Below, piece after piece: positions 1 to 5,425 of a DNA stretch of 6,942 nucleotides (its first letter is position 1; the number at the start of each line of letters is the position of its first letter). The notes beneath the pieces were generated by a model. It saw only the letters and a program-made list of their open reading frames with translations. It was not told the origin of the DNA and ran no database searches. The stretch comes from Actinomycetota bacterium (GTDB lineage: Bacteria; Actinomycetota; Acidimicrobiia; Acidimicrobiales; UBA8592). The stretch is taken from the NCBI GenBank assembly GCA_002715425.1, contig PAYW01000015.1, positions 33,761-40,702 of the forward strand, given 5' to 3'. The translations under genes and the position numbers were made by a program.

Positions 1-257
1 GTAGCTGAAGCTGCTGCTCTAGCAGCAATCATCAATCCCTCTTCTGAAAGGTCAGCTGTATGGGCAAAGCCAGTTGTCTCCCCAGCAACAACACGAATAC
101 CTGCTCCCCGATCACGGCCTGATGTCAGCTCTTCGACTTTCGCATCATCAAAAAGCGCTGAGCTAGAACGCTTATCCTCAACGAAAACTTCTGCAAATTC
201 ACCACCGGACTTCAGAGCCTCGTTAAGAACTCTCTCTACCAAATTTTGTTCAAGCAT
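1..257 (-). CDS. tldD: TldD-family metalloprotease/modulator, N-terminal part (cut by window edge)
   Basis: Reading the minus strand from ATG at 257-255 gives an open frame of 85 codons that runs off the left edge. The N-terminus begins MLEQNLVERVLNEALKSGGE and continues with the landmarks AEVFVEDKRSS, VEELTSGRDRGAGIRVV and GETTGFAHTADLSEEGL. This is the typical N-terminal domain of TldD, the partner of TldE/PmbA. The pair forms a cytoplasmic Zn protease that degrades or matures small peptides (microcin B17 and the CcdA antitoxin in E. coli). The HExxxH zinc motif belongs to the missing C-terminal part, so catalytic competence cannot be judged here. The start is supported by a GAGGTG Shine-Dalgarno sequence at 266-261. 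The gene is divergent from the thioesterase gene. I prefer TldD over TldE/PmbA because of the E-D-(K/R)-R-S and GRDRG-GIRVV pattern; the partner would probably lie further left, which is inference. Confidence 0.85.
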   Translation of the reverse strand, partial: MLEQNLVERVLNEALKSGGEFAEVFVEDKRSSSALFDDAKVEELTSGRDRGAGIRVVAGETTGFAHTADLSEEGLMIAARAAASA

Positions 258-260
258 ATG

Positions 261-266
261 CACCTC
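261..266 (-). promoter_or_regulatory. Shine-Dalgarno site of tldD
   Basis: On the minus strand the sequence reads GAGGTG, then CAT, then the ATG at 257-255. Aligned with the anti-SD sequence, the spacing is normal. It is the only good SD I see before any start in this window, and it fixes the tldD start. An in-frame GTG overlaps the SD itself, so it is a less likely start. Confidence 0.6.
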
Positions 267-275
267 GTGCCTTGA

Positions 276-281
276 ATAGTA
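276..281 (-). promoter_or_regulatory. Candidate -10 box for tldD
   Basis: The minus strand reads TACTAT, 18 nt before the tldD ATG. That would give a short leader of about 11 nt carrying the SD. The surrounding GGTTACTATT resembles GGATACTATT upstream of nfu (5341-5332). No good -35 is visible at 16-18 bp spacing. The call rests on motif and position only. Confidence 0.35.
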
Positions 282-332
282 ACCGCTTTGTAGTGAGTTT
301 GCCCCATCCGACAGACACGGCGCCTGTTTGCG

Positions 333-338
333 TATGGT
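333..338 (+). promoter_or_regulatory. Candidate -10 box for the FlK-like thioesterase; possible leaderless start
   Basis: TATGGT ends exactly 6 nt before the ATG at 345, with no SD in between. A -10 hexamer at this distance puts the transcription start at or next to the A of the ATG, the usual layout of leaderless actinobacterial mRNAs. A partial -35 (CCGACA, 308-313) lies 19 bp upstream and is weak. Confidence 0.4.
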
Positions 339-344
339 ATTAGT

Positions 345-719
345 ATGACCCTAGAACAAGGACTTAGCGCTTCTTTCGACTACAGCGTTAGAGAAGAGGA
401 TCTCTCAATCGCTTTGACATCCGGCGACGTTCCCGTTCTATCAACCCCAAGGGTAATTGCTTGGTGCGAAGCCGCGACAATGGCTGCTATTGAAGGTCAT
501 ATTTCTGAGCAAGAAACCACTGTAGGGATGCGAGTCCGAGTAGACCATGTCAACCCTTCCGGATTAGGTGCGATGATTCGTGTAAGTGCTCTGTTGACAA
601 GAATCGATGGGCGAAGGTTAACATTTCAGGTAAGCGCTCACGATGAACACTCACAAATAGCGATGGGACAGGTCATACGCGTAATTGTTCACCGGCAACG
701 CTTCTTGGAGAGGGTCTAG
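345..719 (+). CDS. FlK-like hotdog-fold acyl-CoA thioesterase
   Basis: This 124-aa protein is a full-length single hotdog domain. Its closest recognisable relative is the fluoroacetyl-CoA thioesterase FlK. The FlK catalytic triad Thr42/Glu50/His76 lines up without gaps as T34 (in LSTPR), E42 (in CEAAT) and H68 (in VDHVNP), and FlK Gly69 matches G61. The C-terminal GRRLTFQVSAHDE and the RFLE end also fit. The family hydrolyses acyl-CoA thioesters in the cytoplasm. The two phenylalanines that gate the FlK pocket (Phe33, Phe36) correspond to T25 and D28 here. A role in fluoroacetate resistance is therefore unlikely and the true substrate is unknown. The start has no SD but carries a -10-like box 6 nt upstream. 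The gene is divergent from tldD by 87 bp and followed by a 207-bp gap, so it looks monocistronic. Confidence 0.85.
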   Translation: MTLEQGLSASFDYSVREEDLSIALTSGDVPVLSTPRVIAWCEAATMAAIEGHISEQETTVGMRVRVDHVNPSGLGAMIRVSALLTRIDGRRLTFQVSAHDEHSQIAMGQVIRVIVHRQRFLERV

Positions 720-748
720 TAAAGGCCTCAGAAGAAACAACTTTTGAG

Positions 749-798
749 AAAAGCCTGTTAACTACTAAGCGCTGAAAACGCACTATTTTCAGGCTTTT
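749..798 (+). terminator. Possible terminator or overlapping hairpins after the thioesterase gene
   Basis: AAAAGCCTG (749-757) is a perfect 9-bp inverted match to CAGGCTTTT (790-798), with a 32-nt loop. Inside it, CTGAAAA (772-778) pairs with TTTTCAG (786-792) around a 7-nt loop. The two stems share the CAG at 790-792, so they cannot form fully together. The 3' arm ends in TTTT followed by GGGG, so it is not a clean intrinsic terminator. Its position, 30 bp after the stop, fits termination. Confidence 0.35.
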
Positions 799-874
799 GG
801 GGTTAAATTGCCGCAAGAAAGTAAAGAGAAGTGCAGAAATCCGATATATGGCCGCCAATGCGGAATAACCTATC

Positions 875-888
875 ATTTGCTAGCAAAT
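875..888. promoter_or_regulatory. Perfect 14-bp palindrome, candidate operator
   Basis: ATTTGCTAGCAAAT equals its own reverse complement over all 14 bases. It lies 38 bp before the ATG of the flippase-like gene. A TANNNT box (TATCAT, 871-876) overlaps its left edge, so a bound dimer would block a promoter there. With no loop it is poorly suited to an RNA hairpin and looks more like a protein-binding site. The identity of any regulator is unknown. Confidence 0.35.
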
Positions 889-926
889 TACTTCCCACAT
901 CAACTCCTATCTAGCCGGACGCCTCA

Positions 927-1958
927 ATGAGTTACATTTACAGCCAACCTCAACAGAAAGATTCCATCCCATGGTGGAAACGTAACTCAGTAACAATCCC
1001 CCTTCGGATTGGATTAAGCGTTGCTCTTCTCATTGTGATCCTTCAATCTATGGATGGAATAGACTGGGATGAGCTGATCCCAGAATGGAACCAGCAAACA
1101 GCTTTCTGGACTATCGGCGGTTTCATCTTCACGCTTATTGGCTTCATACTTGGAGCGATTAGATGGCAAAGAGTCCTCCGAGCACTAGGGATAAACCAAT
1201 CAATTTGGAGACTTTTCAGCCACTATATGGCGGGTCAATTTGTATCGAATTTCCTCCCAACAACAGTCGGCGGTGACGTCATCCGGATAGGAAGACTTAC
1301 AAGGGATACGGATGATGGCCCAGTTAGCTTTACCTCAGTTGTCTTCGAACGTTTGAGCGGATGGCTCGTCCTCCCAGTAATCACCTTATTGGGCTTTGCA
1401 ATTAATCCAGGGCTAACTGGCCTAGGAACATCAACTAGAGTTCCTCTTGTTGTTGCAATGGTGACACTTATCGCTTTAACCCTTGTAATTCTTTTACTAG
1501 GAAATAATCGAATAGGGAAAGGACTTCAGAATCGTCAAGGGCTCTTAAGATTCGCTAATGCAGTCCATTTAGGACTTGACCGGCTTAAAGAGAACCCGAA
1601 GTCTGCGCGTGAAGTAATCATTTCAGCTTTCGCCTATCAATTTACTCTCCTTCTTGCTGCCGGATGCGCTGTCGAGGCGCTTGGAATTGATGAGGTAGGG
1701 CTAACCGCCTTAATGGCATTTATCCCTGCTGTACTGATAATCCAGGTTCTTCCCTTAGGGATTGGAGGCCTAGGGGTGAGAGAAGGAACTCTTGTCGTTT
1801 TCCTTAGTGGAATTGATGTATCAAACGAACAAGCACTAGCCCTTGGGCTTGCCCTTTACGCTTTGACCTTAGTCAACAGTTTTATTGGCTTACCGATGCT
1901 TATCTTTGGAGGGCGGAAAGTGCCTAAATCAAATAACATTGAGCCATCAAATCTCTAA
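927..1958 (+). CDS. Flippase-like integral membrane protein (UPF0104 / LPG-synthase TM domain family)
   Basis: This 343-aa, very hydrophobic protein has likely membrane segments near residues 22-40, 58-78, 143-160, 172-192, 228-250, 257-277 and 301-327. Two family signatures are clear: GQFVSNFLPTTVGGD at 103-117 followed by R120 and E140-R141, and PLGIGGLGVREG at 276-287. This is the membrane domain found in MprF N-termini and in stand-alone UPF0104/AglD-like proteins. In MprF that domain flips lysyl-phosphatidylglycerol; for stand-alone members the lipid substrate is generally unknown. There is no C-terminal lysyltransferase domain, so this is not a full MprF. An in-frame stop at 912-914 limits the start to 927; no SD is visible. 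The PAP2 gene begins 1 bp after the stop, so the two are probably translated together. Lipid or glycolipid translocation is inference. Confidence 0.8.
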   Translation: MSYIYSQPQQKDSIPWWKRNSVTIPLRIGLSVALLIVILQSMDGIDWDELIPEWNQQTAFWTIGGFIFTLIGFILGAIRWQRVLRALGINQSIWRLFSHYMAGQFVSNFLPTTVGGDVIRIGRLTRDTDDGPVSFTSVVFERLSGWLVLPVITLLGFAINPGLTGLGTSTRVPLVVAMVTLIALTLVILLLGNNRIGKGLQNRQGLLRFANAVHLGLDRLKENPKSAREVIISAFAYQFTLLLAAGCAVEALGIDEVGLTALMAFIPAVLIIQVLPLGIGGLGVREGTLVVFLSGIDVSNEQALALGLALYALTLVNSFIGLPMLIFGGRKVPKSNNIEPSNL

Positions 1959-1959
1959 A

Positions 1960-2775
1960 ATGCGCGAAGAAAAACGCAGCCAAATACTCACCGTAAAAAC
2001 AAAAAGGCCAGAATTAAACTGGTTTCGAGAACTGCTACTTATTGGAATTTTCTATGCAATTTATTCCTGGGTTCGTAACCAATTTGGCTCAGCGGCCGTG
2101 GAACCTGGAACCGCGTTACGCAACGCACGACATATGATCGATCTCGAGCGTTTCGTCGGACTTTACATTGAAGCTGACATACAGGGATGGTTTTTGGGAT
2201 GGGACCAATTTCTAAGGTTCTGGAATATCTTTTATGGGACCCTACATTTTGTCGTAACACTTGGGGCTTTGCTCTATCTGTATATTCGGCAGCCAAATGC
2301 CTACCCGCGCTGGAGAACCATTGGGTTAACGACTACAGGGCTTGCCTTAATAGGTTTCGCTACCTATCCGTTAATGCCCCCTCGGCTCCTAGGAAATTGC
2401 GGAACGTATGGTGCATGCATCGAAAGTAGTCCATTCGTTGACACGGTTGCCGAGCTAGGTGGCTTATGGAGCTTTGACTCTGGAATGATGGAAAACCTTT
2501 CAAACCAATACGCCGCTATGCCAAGCCTCCACTTCGCGTGGGCTTTCTGGAGCTACCTAGCTTTAAAACCATTTACAAAGCGCCGAATATCCAGTACGGC
2601 TCTCGCCCTCTACCCAGTATGCACTCTTTTCGCTATTGTTGTTACTGCCAACCATTATTGGATTGACGCCGTCGGAGGTGGGCTAATCCTTTTAGCAGGA
2701 TATTGGATCGGAAGTTCGCTGCAAAAATGGGCTGAATCACAAGCCATAACAAAGTGTCACACGCCACATAGCTAG
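1960..2775 (+). CDS. PAP2-superfamily membrane phosphatase/phosphotransferase (Aur1/Ipt1-like)
   Basis: From ATG 1960 the protein is 271 aa. The frame is open further upstream to an ATG at 1885, but that start would overlap the end of the flippase-like gene by 74 bp. The junction TAA-A-ATG suggests coupled translation from 1960. Hydrophobic segments lie near 22-40, 85-106, 120-138, 187-203, 212-230 and 236-252, about six in all. The PAP2 C2 motif is PSLH (H191) and C3 is NHYWID (H232, D236), which give the phospho-histidine nucleophile, the second histidine and the aspartate of the family. The classical C1 KxxxxxxRP is replaced by YPLMPPRLL (136-144), as in the Aur1/Ipt1-like subgroup. Members dephosphorylate lipid phosphates or transfer phospho-head groups such as inositol phosphate. 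The pairing with a flippase-like protein points to envelope lipid metabolism. The exact substrate cannot be told. Confidence 0.8.
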   Translation: MREEKRSQILTVKTKRPELNWFRELLLIGIFYAIYSWVRNQFGSAAVEPGTALRNARHMIDLERFVGLYIEADIQGWFLGWDQFLRFWNIFYGTLHFVVTLGALLYLYIRQPNAYPRWRTIGLTTTGLALIGFATYPLMPPRLLGNCGTYGACIESSPFVDTVAELGGLWSFDSGMMENLSNQYAAMPSLHFAWAFWSYLALKPFTKRRISSTALALYPVCTLFAIVVTANHYWIDAVGGGLILLAGYWIGSSLQKWAESQAITKCHTPHS

Positions 2776-2776
2776 T

Positions 2777-2800
2777 TTGATTTTCTCTTAGGGAAATCAA
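2777..2800 (+). terminator. Weak hairpin after the PAP2 gene
   Basis: TTGATTT (2777-2783) pairs perfectly with AAATCAA (2794-2800). G-U and C-G pairs can extend the stem inward by up to three (2784-2786 with 2791-2793) around a CUUA loop. It begins 2 nt after the PAP2 stop. The stem is AU-rich and is not followed by a U tract, so termination would be inefficient at best and read-through into dxs is plausible. Confidence 0.25.
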
Positions 2801-2840
2801 TAAAGAACTGCTAACGTAAAAACTTGAAACTAAGAAAGTT

Positions 2841-4685
2841 ATGCTAGAACAAATTACTTGCCCAGCAGATCTCCGGAGGCTCTCATCTTCTGAGTTGAAG
2901 AAACTGTCACAAGAAATTCGTTCGTTTATCGTTGACACGGTTGAAACGAACGGCGGACATCTAGGATCAAATCTCGGAGTCGTAGAATTAACAATTGCCC
3001 TTCATCGGGCGTTTGATTCGCCGCGTGATATTTTGCTCTGGGATACGGGACATCAAGCATACGTCCATAAAATTCTCACTGGCCGTACCGAAAATTTTAG
3101 TTCACTACGCAAGGCCGGTGGGTTATCCGGTTACCCTAGCCGCGCTGAGTCTGATCATGATTGGATAGAGAATAGCCATGCATCGACAGCGCTAAGCTAC
3201 GCTTTCGGAATAGCAGCTGCTCAATCAAGTAATGTGGGCGAAGGCCGAAGAGTCATTGCAATAGTTGGCGATGGCGCCCTCACTGGCGGGATGGCATTTG
3301 AAGGCCTTAACAACATCGGACATGCGGGGAGTAACGTAATTATTGTCCTCAACGACAATGGTAGGTCATACGCTCCTACTATTTCACGCTTGTCAGACAG
3401 CCTCAAACGACTTCGAAATAACCCTAGATACCTAGAACAACAGGAAAAACTCGAAAGAAAAGTAAAAAATGTTCTTCCTTTCGGCGAATCAGTTGAAAAA
3501 GCTATAGAAGCAGCAAAAGCTGCGGTCAGGGAAATATGGGACCCAACCTCATTGTTCGAAAATCTGGGGCTCCGCTACAACGGCCCTTTCGATGGTCATA
3601 ACGTTGAGGAATTAGAGCGTGCGTTCCGAAACGCTGCTGATTTTGACGGCCCCACAGTTATCCATGTCTTAACAGAGAAGGGGCGAGGGTATGGACCCGC
3701 TGAGAATGACCCAGTAAAGCGACTGCACGATATTGGAAATCCAAAACCAGGAAGCTATACATCTGCATTTACTGAGGTTCTAATCAAAGAAGCGGAAAGC
3801 CGGCAAGATATCGTAGCGATCACTGCAGCAATGCCAGATAGTACGGGACTCCTACCGTACTCCGAGCGCTTTCCGGAGCGCTTCTTCGATGTTGGCATAG
3901 CTGAACAGCATGCGACTACAGCTGCCGCTGGAATGGCGATGTCTGGCCTTCGACCAGTTGTAGCTATTTATGCCACCTTTCTTAATCGGGCATTTGACCA
4001 AATCGCTTTCGACGTAGGGCTTCATGAACTTCCCGTAATTTTCTGCCTTGACCGCGCTGGTATAACCGGCCCAGATGGAGCCTCACATCATGGGCTGCTT
4101 GACATGATGTTGATGTCGAAGATCCCAGGTATGACCATCTTCGCTCCTTCCTCATATCAAGAACTGCAGCAAATGTTCCAGGATGCTTTGGAGATCACCG
4201 ATGGCCCGGTATGCATCCGCTATCCGCGAACTCCTGCCCCAACTGTCCACGAAACAGAAGTTGGTAGAGGTACGAAAGCTCGCAAACTCCAAGATGGAAA
4301 TGACGCTTGCATTCTTGCAGTCGGCAAGATGCTCGAACCTGCCCAGGAAGCTGCTAATGCTTTAAAGGAATATGGAATAGATTGCGGGGTATGGGACGTC
4401 CGCTGTGTTGCTCCACTTGATATTGCTATGCTAGAAGATGCCCATCGTCACCCTGTTGTTATAACTATTGAAGATGGAGTTATTGAAGGTGGCATTGGGG
4501 CTAACATCCAAAACAAACTTTCTAGACTAGAAGGGCGAGGCCCTATCGTCCGAACTTTAGGGATTCCTTCTGCCTATGTACCTCAAGGTAATGCCGACGA
4601 AATCCTTACAGAATTAGGTCTTGATTCCCAAGGAATCACCAAAGAAGTCCTATCTTTGCGTGAATTTTTTCAGGGCGATAACTGA
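2841..4685 (+). CDS. dxs: 1-deoxy-D-xylulose-5-phosphate synthase
   Basis: This is a full-length Dxs of 614 aa (family about 620-640). It condenses pyruvate and glyceraldehyde 3-phosphate into DXP, using thiamine diphosphate and Mg2+. It is the first step of the MEP isoprenoid pathway and feeds polyprenyl carriers and quinones. Visible landmarks, with E. coli equivalents, are H40 (His49), DTGHQAY at 68-74, the ThDP/Mg motif GDGA at 143-146 with N171-D172-N173, E355 in AEQHA (Glu370), Y377 and R383 (Tyr392, Arg398), R405/D412/H416 (Arg420, Asp427, His431) and R463 in YPR (Arg478). The C-terminal transketolase domain starts near 487. NDNGRSYAPT, where E. coli has NDNEMS, is usual in actinobacteria. 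The frame is unbroken and no key residue is missing. The start at 2841 follows a weak purine-rich AAGAAAG. The gene lies 65 bp after the PAP2 gene and may be partly co-transcribed with it. Confidence 0.97.
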   Translation: MLEQITCPADLRRLSSSELKKLSQEIRSFIVDTVETNGGHLGSNLGVVELTIALHRAFDSPRDILLWDTGHQAYVHKILTGRTENFSSLRKAGGLSGYPSRAESDHDWIENSHASTALSYAFGIAAAQSSNVGEGRRVIAIVGDGALTGGMAFEGLNNIGHAGSNVIIVLNDNGRSYAPTISRLSDSLKRLRNNPRYLEQQEKLERKVKNVLPFGESVEKAIEAAKAAVREIWDPTSLFENLGLRYNGPFDGHNVEELERAFRNAADFDGPTVIHVLTEKGRGYGPAENDPVKRLHDIGNPKPGSYTSAFTEVLIKEAESRQDIVAITAAMPDSTGLLPYSERFPERFFDVGIAEQHATTAAAGMAMSGLRPVVAIYATFLNRAFDQIAFDVGLHELPVIFCLDRAGITGPDGASHHGLLDMMLMSKIPGMTIFAPSSYQELQQMFQDALEITDGPVCIRYPRTPAPTVHETEVGRGTKARKLQDGNDACILAVGKMLEPAQEAANALKEYGIDCGVWDVRCVAPLDIAMLEDAHRHPVVITIEDGVIEGGIGANIQNKLSRLEGRGPIVRTLGIPSAYVPQGNADEILTELGLDSQGITKEVLSLREFFQGDN

Positions 4686-4695
4686 TACTCTCAGT
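4681..4695. terminator. Small inverted repeat across the dxs/nfu convergent stops
   Basis: ACTGA (4681-4685) and TCAGT (4691-4695) form a perfect 5-bp stem with a 5-nt loop. The repeat contains the TGA stops of both dxs (plus) and nfu (minus). The A run after it on the plus strand (4697-4702) lies inside nfu, so it gives no U tract downstream for either transcript. It may act as a weak two-way terminator, or it may simply reflect the two mirrored TGA stops. Confidence 0.25.
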
Positions 4696-5326
4696 CAAAA
4701 AAGGGATTCTCTCCAGCTTCGTGATCTGTGAGATCTACGATTTCGGTAATCTCAGGGATAGCCTCGGCTATCATCACCTCGATCCCCTGACGAAGGGTTG
4801 CTGCAGACATAGCGCAGCCTTGACAACCACCACCCATTAAAATGTGGGCTGCGGTCCCTTCCATTTTAACTAGCTCAGCGTAACCGCCATGAGCAGCCAG
4901 AGACGGGTTAATGTGCATATCAAGAAGCTGTTGGAGCCTCTCACCTATCGACCCAGTCAGTTCTATGTCCTCCCCGTCAAGCATATTTGGTCGATTAGGA
5001 TTACGAATAACTAGACCTCCCTGCATAGGATTACTTGGGAGATCAAGGGTGGCCCCATTGAGATTTTCATAGCTTTCTTCAGGTACCAGAACTGTAAGGT
5101 CACCGATAGTCGAAATGACATCGTTGTCCGAGGCTTCATCAATGTTCTCGAAGGAGAGATCATATGAGAATTCAGGGCCATTAATCCCAATTATTTGTAC
5201 GCGTAATCCCAGCTTCTCTGGCTCATCCTCCTCTGACCTGGCCTCTAAAACCTTTTCAACTGCGGCGTCAGTAACTAGTAGCCCTTTTGCAGTATCTTCA
5301 CTGGTTTCAATTTGGTCAATGGACAT
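4691..5326 (-). CDS. Nfu-type iron-sulfur cluster carrier (degenerate A-type domain plus NifU C-terminal domain)
   Basis: This 211-aa cytoplasmic protein has two domains. Residues about 16-112 resemble an A-type (IscA/HesB) carrier fold but contain no cysteine, so this half cannot bind a cluster in the A-type way. Residues about 126-198 are a NifU C-terminal domain with INPSLAAHGG (139-148) and the CxxC in GGGCQGC (C168, C171), then AATLRQGIE. These are the only two cysteines, so a [4Fe-4S] cluster would be held between two subunits. The layout matches E. coli NfuA (191 aa), which passes clusters to apo-enzymes. The tail is acidic (DHEAGENPFFD). The gene converges on dxs with 5 bp between stops. 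Its ATG has no SD but has a TACTAT box 6 nt upstream. I call it NfuA-like rather than assigning the gene name with certainty. Confidence 0.88.
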   Translation of the reverse strand: MSIDQIETSEDTAKGLLVTDAAVEKVLEARSEEDEPEKLGLRVQIIGINGPEFSYDLSFENIDEASDNDVISTIGDLTVLVPEESYENLNGATLDLPSNPMQGGLVIRNPNRPNMLDGEDIELTGSIGERLQQLLDMHINPSLAAHGGYAELVKMEGTAAHILMGGGCQGCAMSAATLRQGIEVMIAEAIPEITEIVDLTDHEAGENPFFD

Positions 5327-5332
5327 ATCAAA

Positions 5333-5338
5333 ATAGTA
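5333..5338 (-). promoter_or_regulatory. Candidate -10 box for nfu; possible leaderless start
   Basis: The minus strand reads TACTAT, then TTTGAT (6 nt), then the nfu ATG at 5326-5324. The spacing is the same as at the thioesterase gene, and the box is identical to the one upstream of tldD. At 17-18 bp spacing the -35 position reads GTAACC or TGTAAC, a poor match. No SD can fit between the box and the start. Confidence 0.42.
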
Positions 5339-5366
5339 TCCAAATTACGGCCAAGGGTTACAGCTC

Positions 5367-5397
5367 AGAAGGAATTTCACTCAAGATATCTCCTTCT
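5367..5397. promoter_or_regulatory. 7-bp inverted repeat in the nfu/glycosyltransferase divergent region
   Basis: AGAAGGA (5367-5373) is a perfect inverted match to TCCTTCT (5391-5397), with 17 bp between the arms. Arm centres are 24 bp apart, near two helical turns. It sits upstream of the candidate -10 boxes of both divergent genes, where one regulator could reach both. It also contains the 8-bp palindrome AGATATCT (5384-5391). No known regulator site is recognised. Confidence 0.22.
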
Positions 5398-5412
5398 TTG
5401 CCAGCGACGATC

Positions 5413-5418
5413 TACGGT
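5413..5418 (+). promoter_or_regulatory. Candidate -10 box for the PMT-like glycosyltransferase
   Basis: TACGGT is followed by 7 nt (ACATAAT) and then the in-frame GTG at 5426. It resembles the TATGGT box before the thioesterase gene. If it is used, the mRNA would begin at or within a base or two of the GTG, which supports GTG as the start over the later TTG or ATG. Confidence 0.33.
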
Positions 5419-5425
5419 ACATAAT

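Larger units (their letters stand above)
720..926. other. Gene-free interval with inverted repeats
   Basis: No credible gene lies here. Plus-strand frames are short; the longest from a GTG at 832 gives only 27 codons and stops at 912-914. I see no tRNA-like cloverleaf. The interval carries overlapping inverted repeats near the thioesterase end (749-798), a small CCGC-CAAT-GCGG hairpin (852-863) and a perfect palindrome (875-888). It presumably holds the thioesterase terminator and the promoter of the flippase-like gene. Confidence 0.6.

Noticed and set aside
852..863. CCGC-CAAT-GCGG mini hairpin
   Set aside because: A 4-bp stem is too short to call a functional element without conservation data.
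673..876. Minus-strand 67-codon open frame
   Set aside because: It overlaps the 3' end of the thioesterase gene and the hairpin region, has no recognisable family features, and no SD is apparent.
832..914. Possible small plus-strand peptide from GTG 832 (27 codons)
   Set aside because: It has no SD and no recognisable features, and its coding region runs through the palindrome. There is nothing to support translation.
1885..1959. Upstream ATG as start of the PAP2 gene
   Set aside because: It would overlap the conserved C-terminal part of the flippase-like frame by 74 bp, and its extra 25 residues do not look like a PAP2 N-terminus. ATG 1960 directly follows the upstream stop.
5115..5336. 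Plus-strand 73-codon open frame opposite nfu
   Set aside because: It is the serine-rich antisense shadow of the acidic nfu N-terminal coding region.
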